Assembly (NCBI RefSeq): GCF_029543085.1
Contig: NZ_CP119967.1
Location: 4,304,501-4,368,500 of the forward strand
Source of the DNA: Pseudomonas sp. A34-9
Lineage (GTDB): Bacteria > Pseudomonadota > Gammaproteobacteria > Pseudomonadales > Pseudomonadaceae
Direction of reading: 5' to 3'
Length of the DNA stretch: 64,000 nucleotides
Part shown: positions 1-10,800 of the stretch, in pieces
Layout of the letters: the number at the start of each line of letters is the position of its first letter
How positions within the stretch are numbered: position 1 is the first letter of the stretch
Notes under the pieces: generated by a model
Seen by the model: only the letters and a program-made list of their open reading frames with translations
What the model was told of the DNA's origin: nothing
The model's database searches: none
Made by a program: the position numbers and the translations under genes

Positions 1-417
1 TTCATGGTTGTGCATCACGCCGCAGTGGCCATGATCGGTGTATTCGCAAAAGCAGGTGTCGGACATCACGATCATTTCCGGCACGGCGTCCTTGGCGATG
101 CGCGACATGCGCGAGACCAGGCCATTCTCGCGCCAGGTGTCGCTGCCGTTGCTGTCCAGATGATGCGACACGCCGAAGGTCATCACCGACTTCACACCGG
201 CGCGAGCATAGCGCTCGATTTCGCTGGCCAGTTTGCGCTCGGGAATACGCATCACCCCGGGCATGCTCTTGATCGGCACGAAGTCATCGATCTCTTCTTC
301 GACGAAGATCGGCAGCACCAGATCGTTGAGCGAAAACTCGGTTTCCTGGAACAGGCTGCGCAGGCTCGCATTGCGGCGCAGACGGCGTGGACGTGCTTCG
401 GGGAACTGACTGGACAT
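1..417 (-). CDS. hemB: Delta-aminolevulinic acid dehydratase (porphobilinogen synthase), zinc-type, N-terminal part
   Basis: The first 139 codons of HemB run off the left window edge. HemB condenses two 5-aminolevulinates into porphobilinogen in cytoplasmic tetrapyrrole synthesis. The protein starts [12 protein letters not shown] and carries the metal loop [12 protein letters not shown] with Cys122, Cys124 and Cys132, matching the three zinc-binding Cys of E. coli HemB. The usual pseudomonad HemB is, from family knowledge, a Mg-type enzyme with Asp/Ala in this loop, so this is probably a second, zinc-dependent paralogue. The ATG lies at 417. I saw no Zur-like operator in the 120 bases upstream. 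Catalytic lysines lie outside the window. Confidence 0.9.
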   Translation of the reverse strand, partial: MSSQFPEARPRRLRRNASLRSLFQETEFSLNDLVLPIFVEEEIDDFVPIKSMPGVMRIPERKLASEIERYARAGVKSVMTFGVSHHLDSNGSDTWRENGLVSRMSRIAKDAVPEMIVMSDTCFCEYTDHGHCGVMHNHE

Positions 418-557
418 GGGGCCTTTCCTGAAAACGGCAGATGAGACGAAAGTCGTAGGGGGCGAAGCTTATGCCTTGCGGGGGGCGGGGTACAAACCTG
501 GATCAATCAAGAGTGCATTACCGGGGGTGCAATAATCCCTGTGAAACAACAAATCCC

Positions 558-644
558 CTGTAGGAGCTGCCGAAGGCTGCGATCTTTTGATCTTGCCTTT
601 AAAAATCAACATCAAAAGATCGCAGCCTTCGGCAGCTCCTACAG
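558..644. repeat. REP/REPIN pair (TGTAGGAGCTGCCGAAGG family)
   Basis: Two inverted copies of a palindromic unit (CTGTAGGAGCTGCCGAAGG then GCGATCTTTTGATC) flank a short AT-rich spacer, forming one long imperfect hairpin. The same family recurs at 1396, 15608, 19195, 27169, 34098, 40641 and 56350. It fills the gap between the divergent hemB start and the end of the GST gene. Confidence 0.9.
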
Positions 645-659
645 GGGTTTAGTGTTGAG

Positions 660-1358
660 TCAAGAAGGAATGGTCAGGCCCCGGATGACAGCCGGACGCG
701 CAAGGAAACGCTCAAGCACGCGGGTAACATTCGGGAAGTTCTGAATGCCTACCAGATCACCGGCCTCATAAAACCCGATCAAGTTGCGCACCCACGGGAA
801 CGTGGCGATATCGGCAATGGTGTAGCGTTCGCCCATGATCCAGTCACGGCCCTCGAGCCGACCGTCGAGCACTTTGAGCAGACGTTTGCTTTCGTCGACA
901 TAACGATCACGCGGACGCTTGTCCTCGTAGTCCTTGCCGGCGAATTTGTTGAAGAAACCCAGTTGGCCGAACATCGGGCCGATGCCGCCCATCTGGAACA
1001 TCAGCCACTGCAGGGTTTCGTAGCGATGCGCGCCTTCCTGTGCGAGCAACTGGCCGCTCTTGTCGGCCAGATAAATCAGAATCGCACCGGATTCGAACAG
1101 CGGCAGCGGCTTATCTTCGGGACCATGGGGATCGAGAATCGCCGGGATCTTGTTGTTCGGGTTCAACGAGAGGAACTCCGGCGACAACTGATCATTGCTG
1201 TCGAAAGCGACCTTGTGCGGCTCGTATGGCAGGCCGATTTCTTCGAGCATGATCGAGACTTTGACGCCGTTGGGCGTCGGCAAGGAATAGAGCTGAATCC
1301 AGTCAGGGTACTGCGCCGGCCATTTCTGGGTAATCCGGAACGCGGACAGATCGGTCAT
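660..1358 (-). CDS. Nu-class glutathione S-transferase / disulfide-bond oxidoreductase (YfcG/YghU-like)
   Basis: A 232-residue GST with an N-terminal thioredoxin fold and a helical C-terminal domain. The active-site stretch LYSLPTPNG near residues 23-31 matches the Thr-Pro-Asn-Gly motif of E. coli YfcG, where Thr and Asn contact glutathione disulfide. NPNNKIPAI and FESGAILIYLA are the glutathione-binding core. Nu-class enzymes show disulfide-bond reductase activity and weak classic transferase activity. An in-frame ATG lies three codons upstream (1367). I prefer 1358 because GGATG sits 8 bases before it. It is a single gene with REP pairs on both sides. The physiological substrate cannot be read from the sequence. 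Confidence 0.88.
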   Translation of the reverse strand: MTDLSAFRITQKWPAQYPDWIQLYSLPTPNGVKVSIMLEEIGLPYEPHKVAFDSNDQLSPEFLSLNPNNKIPAILDPHGPEDKPLPLFESGAILIYLADKSGQLLAQEGAHRYETLQWLMFQMGGIGPMFGQLGFFNKFAGKDYEDKRPRDRYVDESKRLLKVLDGRLEGRDWIMGERYTIADIATFPWVRNLIGFYEAGDLVGIQNFPNVTRVLERFLARPAVIRGLTIPS

Positions 1359-1395
1359 GGGAAGCATCCAGTCACAAATTAAAGGCTGATCATAA

Positions 1396-1478
1396 TGTAG
1401 GCGCTGCCAAAGGCTGCGATCTTTTGATTTTGACCTTTAAGCAAGATCAAAAGATCGCAGCCTTCGGCAGCGCCTACA
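1396..1478. repeat. REP/REPIN pair (TGTAGGMGCTGCC family)
   Basis: Inverted pair TGTAGGCGCTGCCAAAGGCTGCGATC ... GATCGCAGCCTTCGGCAGCGCCTACA around an AT-rich centre, in the gap between the GST gene start and the histidine phosphatase gene. The left arm has one mismatch (CCAAAGG). Confidence 0.88.
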
Positions 1479-1702
1479 GGAACCGTAACATTCAGTGATT
1501 AATCTCCTCCGCAAGCCGATCCTGGTTGCCGTTAGAGTGCCGCGCACGCTTGCGGATCGAACCAAAAGGGCCTCAGGGGACTCTGAGCTATGCCTTGGTT
1601 GCAGTGGAAGCCGTTGACGACATGGAAAACACCCGGTGCTGGGAGCGCGCGGTGTAAAGGTTTGTCAGCCTTAACCGAATTTGCTGAAGAACCTTTTATT
1701 TC

Positions 1703-2377
1703 ATGACGATCCTTATGCGATTCGCCAAACGTTTCAAACACCGCGCGTATGTGGCCCTTCCCTCCCTGCTGGCCGTCAGTGCGCTGTTCCTGTCGCTGGA
1801 GTCCAGCGAAAGCCGCGCGCAACCGGTGGACGGCACCCAGACGCTGGTGTTCCTGCGTCACGCAGAGAAACCCGAAGGCGGGCTCGGCCAGCTCAACTGT
1901 CAGGGTTTGAACCGCGCCATCGAGCTGTCGACGCTGCTGCCGGAAAAATTCGGCAAAGCCGATTACGTGTTCGCCGCCAATCCGACGCGCAATGTTGAGG
2001 AAGGTGAGCTGGACAACTCCTACAGCTACATCCGCCCGCTGATGACCATCAGCCCCGCCGCGATCAAGCTCGGCCTGCCGGTGAACATCGAGTTCTCGGC
2101 CAACGACACCAGCGATCTGGCCCGCGAACTGCTGGAAGACAAGTATCACAACTCGACGATTTACACCGCGTGGTCCCACGGCTATCTGCCGGAGTTGATC
2201 AACAAGGTGGCGGGCAAAGCGGTCGGCGAGAAACAGAACATCACCGAGGATTGGGCGGGCAACGATTTTGACTCGCTGTACGTGCTGACGCTGACCTGGC
2301 ACAACGGCAAGGCCAGTCTGCAGAGCCACAGCTACAAGCAGGGGCTGGATCATGGCAAGGAAACCTGCCCGACCTGA
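1703..2377 (+). CDS. Histidine phosphatase family protein, secreted or membrane-anchored
   Basis: A 224-residue protein with a basic N-terminus and hydrophobic segment (about residues 16-31), then SRAQPVDG, which could be a signal-peptidase site. The phosphatase core follows: LVFLRHAEKP at about residues 48-57 holds the Arg-His nucleophile (His53), an Arg lies in NPTRN, and WSHG carries the second His. This fits the phosphoglycerate-mutase-like branch-1 phosphatases, probably periplasmic. The N-terminal core is present but the family's second conserved Arg region is diverged, so the substrate is unknown. An alternative ATG lies at 1715; neither start has a strong ribosome binding site. It stands alone between repeats. 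Confidence 0.8.
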   Translation: MTILMRFAKRFKHRAYVALPSLLAVSALFLSLESSESRAQPVDGTQTLVFLRHAEKPEGGLGQLNCQGLNRAIELSTLLPEKFGKADYVFAANPTRNVEEGELDNSYSYIRPLMTISPAAIKLGLPVNIEFSANDTSDLARELLEDKYHNSTIYTAWSHGYLPELINKVAGKAVGEKQNITEDWAGNDFDSLYVLTLTWHNGKASLQSHSYKQGLDHGKETCPT

Positions 2378-2402
2378 GTCTTGTGTGGCCTGACGCGGCC
2401 CC

Positions 2403-2494
2403 TTCGCGAGCAGGCTCGCTCCCACATTGGATCTTCATTGAACACAAATGATGTGCCTGACTCCGATTCCTGTGGGAGCGAGCCTGCTCGCGAA
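2403..2494. repeat. REP/REPIN pair (GTGGGAGCGAGCCTGCTCGCGAA family)
   Basis: Two inverted copies, TTCGCGAGCAGGCTCGCTCC(CACA) and (TGTG)GGAGCGAGCCTGCTCGCGAA, separated by about 44 bases. It lies between convergent genes (the phosphatase and mnmH), where such elements often sit in Pseudomonas. Confidence 0.92.
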
Positions 2495-2513
2495 GAGGCC
2501 AGCCGCAACAACC

Positions 2514-3617
2514 TCAAACCTTCTGATTCACCCGCTCACGCAAATACTCCAGCACCGCCCCGCGCTCCCCGGCAAACTCGATCCGCCCGCCTTTCTTCTC
2601 GCGCTGAAACACATACATCGGGTCGTAATACTCACGCAGCAACCCTTCGATCCAGCCGCGATGCAAATCCACCGCGCCGCTTCGCCCCTGCTCGATCAAC
2701 GCCTCTTCCATCAACAACAGCATTCGCCGATGACGCTCGCCACCGAGGCGCTTTTGCACATTGTTGAGGCTTTCCAGCAGGCGTTCAGAGAACAACGTAA
2801 AGCCCTCCTCGCCGTGCACCGCAGCAAACTCCGCTGACAGATCCACCACATAATCACGCAGGATCCGCGCCACGCGATCGTCAAAACCGTCTTCCAGCCA
2901 GACCATCGGGTACTGCTGCATGCCCTGATACAGCGGCAGCGGCAAGGCGCAACTGCCGACCACCCGGCTCTCGTCCTCCAGCACAAACTGGGTGATACCC
3001 GCGTCGCGCTTCTTGAGAATATCGATGGCCAGGCGATTTTCGAAATCGATGTTCGACGGCTGCCCGGTGGCGCGCTTGCCGAAGCTTGAGCCGCGATGGT
3101 TGGCGTGACCTTCAAGGTCCAGGCCGTTTTGCAGTTGTACCAGCACCTCGGTCTTGCCGGTGCCGGTCATGCCGCCCAGCAAGACGAAATCACATTGCGT
3201 GATGGCCTGCTCAAGGGTGTCGATGAGGAAGTTGCGCATCGCCTTGTAACCACCGCCGACACGCGGATAGTCGATGCCGGCCTCGTCACGCAGCCACTGC
3301 TGAGTGATTTGCGAACGCAGCCCCCCTCGAAAACAATAGATATACCCATCAGGATGGGCCCGGGCGAAATCGGCCCAGGCCTGGATGCGCTCGGCCTTCA
3401 CCACGCCGGACACCAGTTGATGGCCCAACTCGATGGCAGCCTGCTGCCCGTGCTGCTTGTAGCAGGTGCCGATTTTCTGCCGTTCAACGTCGTTCATCAG
3501 CGGCAGATTGATCACGCCGGGGAACGCGCCTTTATGAAACTCGACCGGCGCGCGGGCATCCATCAGCGGCCGGTCGTTGAGAAAAATGTCACGGTAGTCG
3601 GTGCAGTCGCGGAGCAT
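2514..3617 (-). CDS. mnmH: tRNA 2-selenouridine synthase
   Basis: A 367-residue SelU/YbbB/MnmH enzyme. It replaces sulfur by selenium at C2 of the wobble 2-thiouridine of tRNAs, via a geranylated intermediate, using selenophosphate. The N-terminal rhodanese domain (1-125) holds the active Cys95 in [12 protein letters not shown]-loop GGMTGTGKT lies at 148-156 and a helical C-terminal domain follows. The ATG at 3617 overlaps the selD stop (TGATG), so the two genes are translationally coupled; a TTG just upstream (3620) is a weaker alternative. The partner that makes its selenium donor is the gene directly upstream. Length and motifs are standard for the family. Confidence 0.96.
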   Translation of the reverse strand: MLRDCTDYRDIFLNDRPLMDARAPVEFHKGAFPGVINLPLMNDVERQKIGTCYKQHGQQAAIELGHQLVSGVVKAERIQAWADFARAHPDGYIYCFRGGLRSQITQQWLRDEAGIDYPRVGGGYKAMRNFLIDTLEQAITQCDFVLLGGMTGTGKTEVLVQLQNGLDLEGHANHRGSSFGKRATGQPSNIDFENRLAIDILKKRDAGITQFVLEDESRVVGSCALPLPLYQGMQQYPMVWLEDGFDDRVARILRDYVVDLSAEFAAVHGEEGFTLFSERLLESLNNVQKRLGGERHRRMLLLMEEALIEQGRSGAVDLHRGWIEGLLREYYDPMYVFQREKKGGRIEFAGERGAVLEYLRERVNQKV

Positions 3618-4651
3618 CAAATCACCTCGACTGCGTTTGTCTGTCGCTCAACCAGCTCGCCGATTGGCGCAAGGCTCAGACCCAGTTCGGCGGCGACGGC
3701 AAGGAACTCGTCATTGCCCTCGGGGGTGACGGCGATCAACAAACCACCGCTGGTTTGCGGGTCACAGAGCACGCGTTTATGCAGTTCCTGCACGCGGCCG
3801 ACCTTGCTCGCATAGCTGTCGAAATTGCGCAGCGTACCGCCGGGCACACAGCCTTGATCGAGGTAATACTCGACGCTGTCCAGACGCGGCACGCGGTCGT
3901 AAGCGATGCGCGCGGTGAGCTGGCTGCCGTCCGCCATTTCCACCAGATGCCCGAGCAGACCGAAACCGGTGACGTCAGTCATCGCCGTCACGCCAGCGAG
4001 TTTGCCGAAACGGCTGCCGGGTTTGTTCAGGGTGCACATCCAGTCGCGGGCCACGCCGACATCGGCGGCGCGCAACTTGCCCTTCTTCTCGGCAGTGGTG
4101 AGGATGCCGATGCCCAGCGGTTTGGTCAGGTACAACAGGCAACCGGCGGTGGCGGTGTCGTTGCGCTTCATGTGGCGCTTTTCGACCAGCCCGGTAACGG
4201 CGAGGCCGAAGATCGGTTCCGGCGCATCAATCGAATGCCCGCCGGCCAGAGGAATGCCCGCCGCGTCGCACACGGCACGGCCGCCGCGAATCACTTCACG
4301 CGCCACTTCCGGCGCCAGCACATTGACCGGCCAGCCGAGAATGGCGATGGCCATCAATGGATCGCCACCCATCGCGTAGATGTCGCTGATCGCGTTGGTC
4401 GCGGCGATGCGGCCGAAGTCGAACGGGTCGTCGACGATCGGCATGAAAAAGTCCGTGGTCGAGACCACACCGCGCTCGGCATCGACCTCATACACCGCCG
4501 CGTCATCACGCGAGGCGTTGCCGACCCACAGTTTCGGATCAAGATTCTGCGCGCCGCTGCCGGCCAGAATCACTTCCAGCACCTGCGGGGAAATTTTGCA
4601 GCCGCAACCGGCGCCGTGGCTGTATTGGGTCAGACGGATGGGCTCGCTCAT
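3617..4651 (-). CDS. selD: Selenide, water dikinase (selenophosphate synthase)
   Basis: A 344-residue SelD, very close to the E. coli enzyme in length. It makes selenophosphate from selenide and ATP. The N-terminal HGAGCGCK motif has Cys16, Cys18 and Lys19, corresponding to E. coli Cys17, Cys19 and Lys20; the catalytic position is Cys, not selenocysteine. [27 protein letters not shown] and [10 protein letters not shown] are the nucleotide and metal motifs. The first Met of the conserved MSEPIRLTQ start is at 4651, although the reading frame stays open further upstream. It forms an overlapping operon with mnmH. No selA, selB or selC is in the window, so a selenocysteine role cannot be judged here. 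Confidence 0.97.
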   Translation of the reverse strand: MSEPIRLTQYSHGAGCGCKISPQVLEVILAGSGAQNLDPKLWVGNASRDDAAVYEVDAERGVVSTTDFFMPIVDDPFDFGRIAATNAISDIYAMGGDPLMAIAILGWPVNVLAPEVAREVIRGGRAVCDAAGIPLAGGHSIDAPEPIFGLAVTGLVEKRHMKRNDTATAGCLLYLTKPLGIGILTTAEKKGKLRAADVGVARDWMCTLNKPGSRFGKLAGVTAMTDVTGFGLLGHLVEMADGSQLTARIAYDRVPRLDSVEYYLDQGCVPGGTLRNFDSYASKVGRVQELHKRVLCDPQTSGGLLIAVTPEGNDEFLAVAAELGLSLAPIGELVERQTNAVEVI

Positions 4652-4711
4652 GGGGAGTCTCAGGCTGTGGAATGGGACCGATTCTAGCAGAGCACGAGGC
4701 AGCAGTTTTTC

Positions 4712-4791
4712 GATCGTTCCCACGCTCCACGTGGGAATGCACACCGGGACGCGGAGTCTCTAGAGGCGTTCCCACGCAGAGCGTGGGAATG
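4712..4791. repeat. GATCGTTCCCACGC intergenic palindromic repeat
   Basis: Inverted arms GATCGTTCCCACGCTCCACG and (rev.) GCGTGGGAATG, each itself palindromic, with a GC-rich centre containing a degenerate GGACGCGGAG. Members of this family recur at 27242, 36733 and 42006. It separates the selD start from the end of the autotransporter gene. Confidence 0.85.
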
Positions 4792-4809
4792 AGCAGCTTG
4801 AGGCAAGGC

Positions 4810-4835
4810 AAAAAAAAACCGCCCTTGCGGGCGGC
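4810..4835 (-). terminator. Rho-independent terminator of the autotransporter gene
   Basis: On the minus strand GCCGCCCGCAAGGGCGG is followed by a run of nine or more T. The 6-bp GC stem (CCGCCC/GGGCGG) with a four-base loop lies about 20 bases past the stop codon at 4857. Confidence 0.9.
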
Positions 4836-4856
4836 TAAAAGTGCTTCGACCCTAAA

Positions 4857-7800
4857 TCAGAAGCCCAGGCTGAAGCTGATGGTCATCGCATGGTCGTTGC
4901 TGTCGTTCGACAGTTGCCCCGAGTAGCCGACGCCGAGTTTGCCGGTCGGGCTGATCTGGAAGTCGACACCTGCTTCAACAATGGCGCTGTCCTTGGCGAT
5001 CGGCACACCTTGCGTGCTGAACGAGGCGCCGCCATCGATGAAGGTCAGGTCGGCATCAGGCTTGGTGTCGCCGAAGGCATGGCGCCAGCCGATGGCCGCG
5101 CGCGGGGTGAACTGCCCGCCGTTGGCCAGGGTGATGACTTTGCCGGCGCGCACGCCGAGGGTCGAGAAGGTGATGTCTTGATCGGCATCCGCTTCCAGGC
5201 GCCCTACTCCGCCTTTCTCCCTGGCTTTGTCGGTGTCGTAGTTGACGTACGCCAGACCGGCGAACGGCTCAAGGGCAATGCCGGCAGCGTCGATGGTGTA
5301 ACCGACCTCACCGAACACTTGCGCGCTGCGCGCATCGTAATTGGCCTTCAGGCGATCGTTGTAGCTGCCAACGCTGACGTTGCGTTTGGTCTCGATGTCG
5401 TGCCAGCTGTAAGCCGCGCCGAGGCGCACCGCCAGTGCATCGAACTGCGAGTTGAGGTACGCCGCCAGGTGGTAGCTTTCAACGGTGGCGTCCGAGCGAC
5501 GGTCATGGGCGTCGAGGTCGCTGCGGGTGTAACCGGCGGCCATGCCCACGCGCCACTGGTCATCGAGTTGCTTGTCAGTGCCGAGCATGAAGCCGCTGAG
5601 GTTACGGTCGAGTTTCGCCGCATTGCTGTCGCCATCCGACTCACCCCAGGCACCGAGTGCCCGGGCCCAGCCGACCATTTCGCCGTGGCAACCATTACTG
5701 CTCAATTGGTTGTCACTTGGCGCCAGGGCACGGCGTGGATCATCCGCCGCGCTGCACGCCGGTTGGCGCATGCGATCGTTGACCGCGTCACGGACATAAC
5801 GCGAATCCTCGAGAATGGCGCTGGCGGTGCTGGCGTGAATCTCACCCGACAGGCTGTCGAAGGCATTGCGCGCACCGGCGACACTGAGGTTGACGATCTG
5901 GCTCTGCAACGCTGCACCCGCCGGACCGTTGTTCGACAGTGCGGTGGCGGTCCTGAACTGGTTGCCGGTGGCGGCGACATCGGCGAAGGAATTGCCGTTG
6001 CGGTTGACCACCAGATTGACCGCGTTGGCGTCGTACACCAGAGCGCTGTCGAGGAACGCGTATTGCGGCAGGTCTGCAGCACTGAAGGTGCCATTCACAC
6101 CGCCGCCCGCCGTAATCAGCGAATACGTAGTGTTACCGGTGAACGGCGCCAGCGAGTTGACTTGCAGGCCACCGCCCAGGGTCGCTGTGCCACCGACTGC
6201 CAGCGGTGTCGCGGTAGGCGAACTGACGGTCAGCGCCAGCACACCATCCGAGGCGTTGGTCAGGTTACCGGCCACGCTCAGGGTTCCGGCGTCGGCGCCG
6301 GAAGCCACCACACCATGGTTGATCACCGAACCGACGCTGCCATTACCGCTCAGCCCTGCACCGTTGGCCACGGTAACTTGCGCGCCCAGCGAAGCTCGCG
6401 CGGCGCGGCTGCCGACTTGCAGTACACCTTGATCGACCGACACGGTACCGCTGAACGGATTATCACCGGTCAACAGCAACGTCCCGCTGCCACGTTTGGC
6501 CATCGCCCCGAGACCGCTGAGGATCCCGTTGAACTGACCATTGGCGTTCTGCTGGAACACCAGCGTGGCGTTGTCGAGGATGTTGCCTTGCAGGCTGGTG
6601 GTGTTACCGATCAGCGTACCGCCGCTGACTGTGGTGCCACCGCTGTAGGTGTTGGCACCGCTCAACACCAACGTGCCGGAATCAAGCTTTTCGATACCCC
6701 CCGTGCCCACCAGTGGCGTGGAAATTTCCGCACTCGCGCCGGCATTGACCCGCACCGGTGCAAGGCTGCCGTCGGCGCCATTGACCGGCGTCAGCGTACC
6801 GCCAGCCCCCGGAACCAGGCTGTAGCCGCCGGAGAGGAATTGCAAACCGGTGAAGTTCTGATTGCCCTGCACGGTAACCGTACCCGCCTGACCACCGAAC
6901 ACCGCGAACTGACCATTGGCTGCCAGGGCCTGAGTACCGCTCGGATCGGTCCAGTTGGTGCCAGGGCCCCACACGCCGCTGCCGCCACCGATGCTGCCGT
7001 CCGGGTTGGTGGTGCCACCGTTCCAGAACTGCACCTCACCCGGCGTGCCTTGCACCAGCAGGTTGATCTGGTTGGCGATAGCCGTTTGCAGCGTCAGATT
7101 GGCCGCCGACACCGGCAGGCTGCCATACACCAGACCGTTGTCGGTCAGGCTGCCGCCGTAGCGGAACAGTTGATAAACGCCAGTGCCGAAACCGCCGGCA
7201 TTGCTGATGTTCAGCGTACCGTCGAGGGTCAGGTTACCGGCGACATTGACCACCGTGTTCGAGCTGGTCGCCGCGCCGAGGCTGAAGTCCAGGTTGGTCC
7301 CCGAGGACAGCGCCAGCGAACCGACTGACAACGGCGTTGCCGTACCGCCACCGGCCAGCGTCGCACCGCTGGCCAGTTGCACGGCGCCGCCGAGTTGGCC
7401 GCCACCGCCGATGCCCGCGCCGCTGGCAACGTTGACGTTGGCGCTGTTGAGCGCGCCGTTGACGATCAGGTTGCCGGCCTGCACCGAGGTGTTGCCAGTG
7501 AAGGTGTTGTTGCCGGTCAGCAACAATTGCCCGTTGCCGGTTTTGTTCAGCGTGCCGGCGCCGGTGAGGTTGCCGGTGTAGCTGCCGTCGGCATTTTGCT
7601 CGAAGGTCAGCGTCGCGTTGTTGACGATCGCACCTTGCAGGCTGCTGGTGTCACCGCGCGTCGTGCCGCCGTTCAGTGTGGTGCCGCCGCTGTAGGTGTT
7701 GGCGCCACTGAGGACGAGATCGCCGCTACCGTTTTTCACCAGGCTGCCGGCGCCGGTCACGGCACCGATCAGCGTGGTGTTCTGGTTACCGGCGAGGGTC

Positions 7801-10800
7801 AGTTGCCCGCCGAGGTTGATGGCGTTGGCCAGTTGCAACGCCGAGGTGCTGTCGAGGGTGCCATTACCGGTCACGTTGAGCGCACCGCTGCTGATCGCAC
7901 TGTTGTTGCCGAGGATCAGCGAACCGCCGGCCAGTTGCGTGCCGCCGCTGTAAGTGTTGCTGCCGTTGAGGGTCAGGCTCGATGCGCCGGCCTTGATCAG
8001 GCTGCCACTGCCGCTGACCACGCCGTTGAGGGTCAAGGTGTTGGAACCGGCAACGGTCAAGCCACCGTTGAGCAGTACATCGTTGCTCAGGCTGACGGCC
8101 GCATTGCTGTCCAGCGCGGTGCCATTGGCGGCGGTCAATACACCGGTGCCGAGCGCCGCGTTGTTGCCAACCACGATCTTGCCGCCATTGAGCGCCGTGC
8201 CGCCGGTGTAGCCGTTGGCCGCGTTGAGCACCAGCGTACCGCTGTCGTATTTGCCCAGCGTGCCGCTGCCGTTGAGCGCAACGCCGAGGGTTGCCGTGGC
8301 ATTCGGGTCAACCCGCACCGTGGCATTGCCCAGCGAACCGTTGACCAGGTTCAGCGCACCCGCCGTGCCGTTCACCAGGCTGTAACCGTCGGTGACGAAC
8401 TGCATGCCGGTGATGGTTTGTGCGCCGTTGACGGTGACCGTGCCGGCCGCGCCCTGGAACACCGCAAAGTTATTGGTCCAGGCTTGGTTGGTGGTGCCGT
8501 TGACGTCGGTCCAGTTGGTGGTGCCGGTGCCCCAGGTGCCACTGCCGCCGTCGACCGAACCATTGGCCACCAGTTGGTTGCCGTCCCAGAACTGCACGGT
8601 GACGCCCGGTGCGGTGACCAGCAGGTTGATCTGATTGGCCAGCGCGGTTTGCAGGGTCAGATCGCCCGGCGTCACGCTGCCCGGCACGGCGCCGATCAAC
8701 ATGCCGTTGTCGGTCAGGCCACCGGTGTAGTTGATCAGGCGATACACGCCGCTGCCGAACCCGCCGATGTCGCTGACATTCAGGGTGCCGTCGAGGGTCA
8801 GGTTGCCGCCGACACTGACCAGCGCATTGCCGCCGGACACCGGGGTGCCGAGGCCGACGTCGAAGTTCGAGTTGCCGCTGAACACCAGCGAATCCACCGA
8901 CAGGGTGCTGCCGGTGACGCCCGCCAGATGACCGCCATCCGCCACCGTCACGGCACCGGTCAACGTACCGCTGCCACCGAGGGTGCCGCCGCTGTTGACC
9001 AGCACGTTGCCGCTGGCCAGTGAGCCGTTGACCTGCAGCGTGCCGGCGTTGACGTTGGTGTCACCGGTCAGGTCGCTGATGCCGCTGAGGATCAGGGTGC
9101 CCGTGCCGAGTTTGCTCAAGCCGCCATCACCGCTGAGTATGCCGGCAAAGGTGCTGCTGACGTTGTTGCCACCGAGGCTCAGCGTATTACCGGTGCCGAT
9201 CAGCGCAGTACCGTTGCCGGTAAGGCTGGCGAGGCTGCCGGAAGCACCGAGATTCAACGCCGCGCCCGCCGCGAGATTGACCGTGGCGTTGTTGCCCAGC
9301 GCCCCGCCACTCAGCGTGGTCAGGCTGCCGGACGCCACATCGAAGGTGCCGCTGAAGGTGTTGCTGCCGCTCAGGGTCACGTCGGACAGACCGTTCTTGG
9401 TCAACGTGCCGGCGCCGGCGATGATGCCGCCGAGTGTCAGGTTATTGTTGCCGGCCAGAGCCAGATTGGCATTGACGTTGAGGTTGTTGGCCAGCACCAG
9501 TGGTGCGGAATTGTCGAGGGTCGCAGCGCCGGCCACGGTCAGCGCGCCGCTGCCCAGAGAGCCGCCAGTGCCAAGGGTCAGCGTGCCGGCATTCAGCGTA
9601 GTTCCGCCCGAGTAGGTATTGATGCCGTTGAGCGTCAGGTTCGACGCGCCGTTTTTGATCAAGCCAGCCGCGCCGCTGACTACCCCGGCGAGGGTCAGGT
9701 TGTTGCTGCCGGTGTTGCTCAGATTGGCGTTGAGTACGACGTTGTTGCCCAGGCTCAGCGCGCTGTTGCTGTCCAGCGCCGAGGCGCCGGCTACGGTGAG
9801 ATTGCCCAGACCCAGCGCCGAGTTGCTGCCGGCGGTCAGCGTGCCGGCGTTCAGGGTGGTGCCACCGAGGAAGTTGTTATTGCCGCTGAGGGTCAGGTTG
9901 CCTGCGCCGTTTTTGCTCAGGCTGCCGGCGCCGTTGACCGTACCGGCCAGGGTCAGGTCCGCCGTGCCGCCAATGCCGAGATTGCCGGCCAGATTTACCG
10001 CGTTGTTCACCGACACCGCCGTGCTCGCATCCAGCGTGGTGCCGCCCGCCGCGTTCAACGTGGCGGAACCCAGCGCCGAGTTCGACGCCAGAATCAGGCC
10101 ACCGGCGTTCAAGGCTACCGGGCCGAGGAAGGCGTTGTTGCCGCCGAGGGTCAGGTTGGCCGCGCCGTTTTTGATCAGGCCACCGGTGCCGCCAATCACG
10201 CCGTTGAGGGTCAGCGCATTGCTGCCGACCACGGTGAGGTTGCCATTGAGCGTCGCGGCGTTAGCCAGAGTCACCGCCGCGTTGCTGTCGAGTTGCGTGC
10301 CGGCATTGGCGGTTAACGTGCCGGTGCCGAGCGCGGTGTTGCTGCCGACGATAATCTTGCCGCCGTCCAGTTGCGTACCGCCGGTGTAAGCGTTGGCACC
10401 GCCGAGCACCAAGGTGCCTGCGTCGAGTTTATTGAGAATGCCGCTGCCATTGATATTGGCATTGATGGTCGCCGTCACGCCCGGATCAACGCGCAATGCA
10501 GCGGTGCCGCCCGTGCCGTTGACTGCCGTGAGTTGCCCCGCCGCACCGTTGACCACGTTGTAGCCATCGGTAAGGAATTGCATGCCGGTGAACGCTTGCG
10601 TGCCGTTCACCGTCACGGTGCCGGCGGTGCCCTGGAACACCGCGAAATCGCCGGCCCACGGCTGATTGACCAGACCGTTGGCATCGGTCCAGTTGGTGCC
10701 GACTGCGTTCCAGGTGCCGCTGCCGCCATCGACCACGCCGTTGGCGATGGTCTGGCTGCCGTCCCAGTAACGGATGTTGACGTTCGGCGCCGACACTTGA

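Noticed and set aside
541..744. Short plus-strand frame at 541-744
   Set aside because: It is a REP pair read through, and its end overlaps the GST gene on the other strand.
3617..4744. Longer SelD starting at 4744
   Set aside because: The added N-terminus is encoded by the GATCGTTCCCACGC repeat; the conserved [13 protein letters not shown] start at 4651 fits the family.
4890..9023. Long open frames on the plus strand opposite the giant autotransporter
   Set aside because: They are antisense shadows of GC-rich repeats, with His/Arg/Ala-rich nonsense composition and no family match; the minus-strand frame has a signal peptide, repeats and a barrel.
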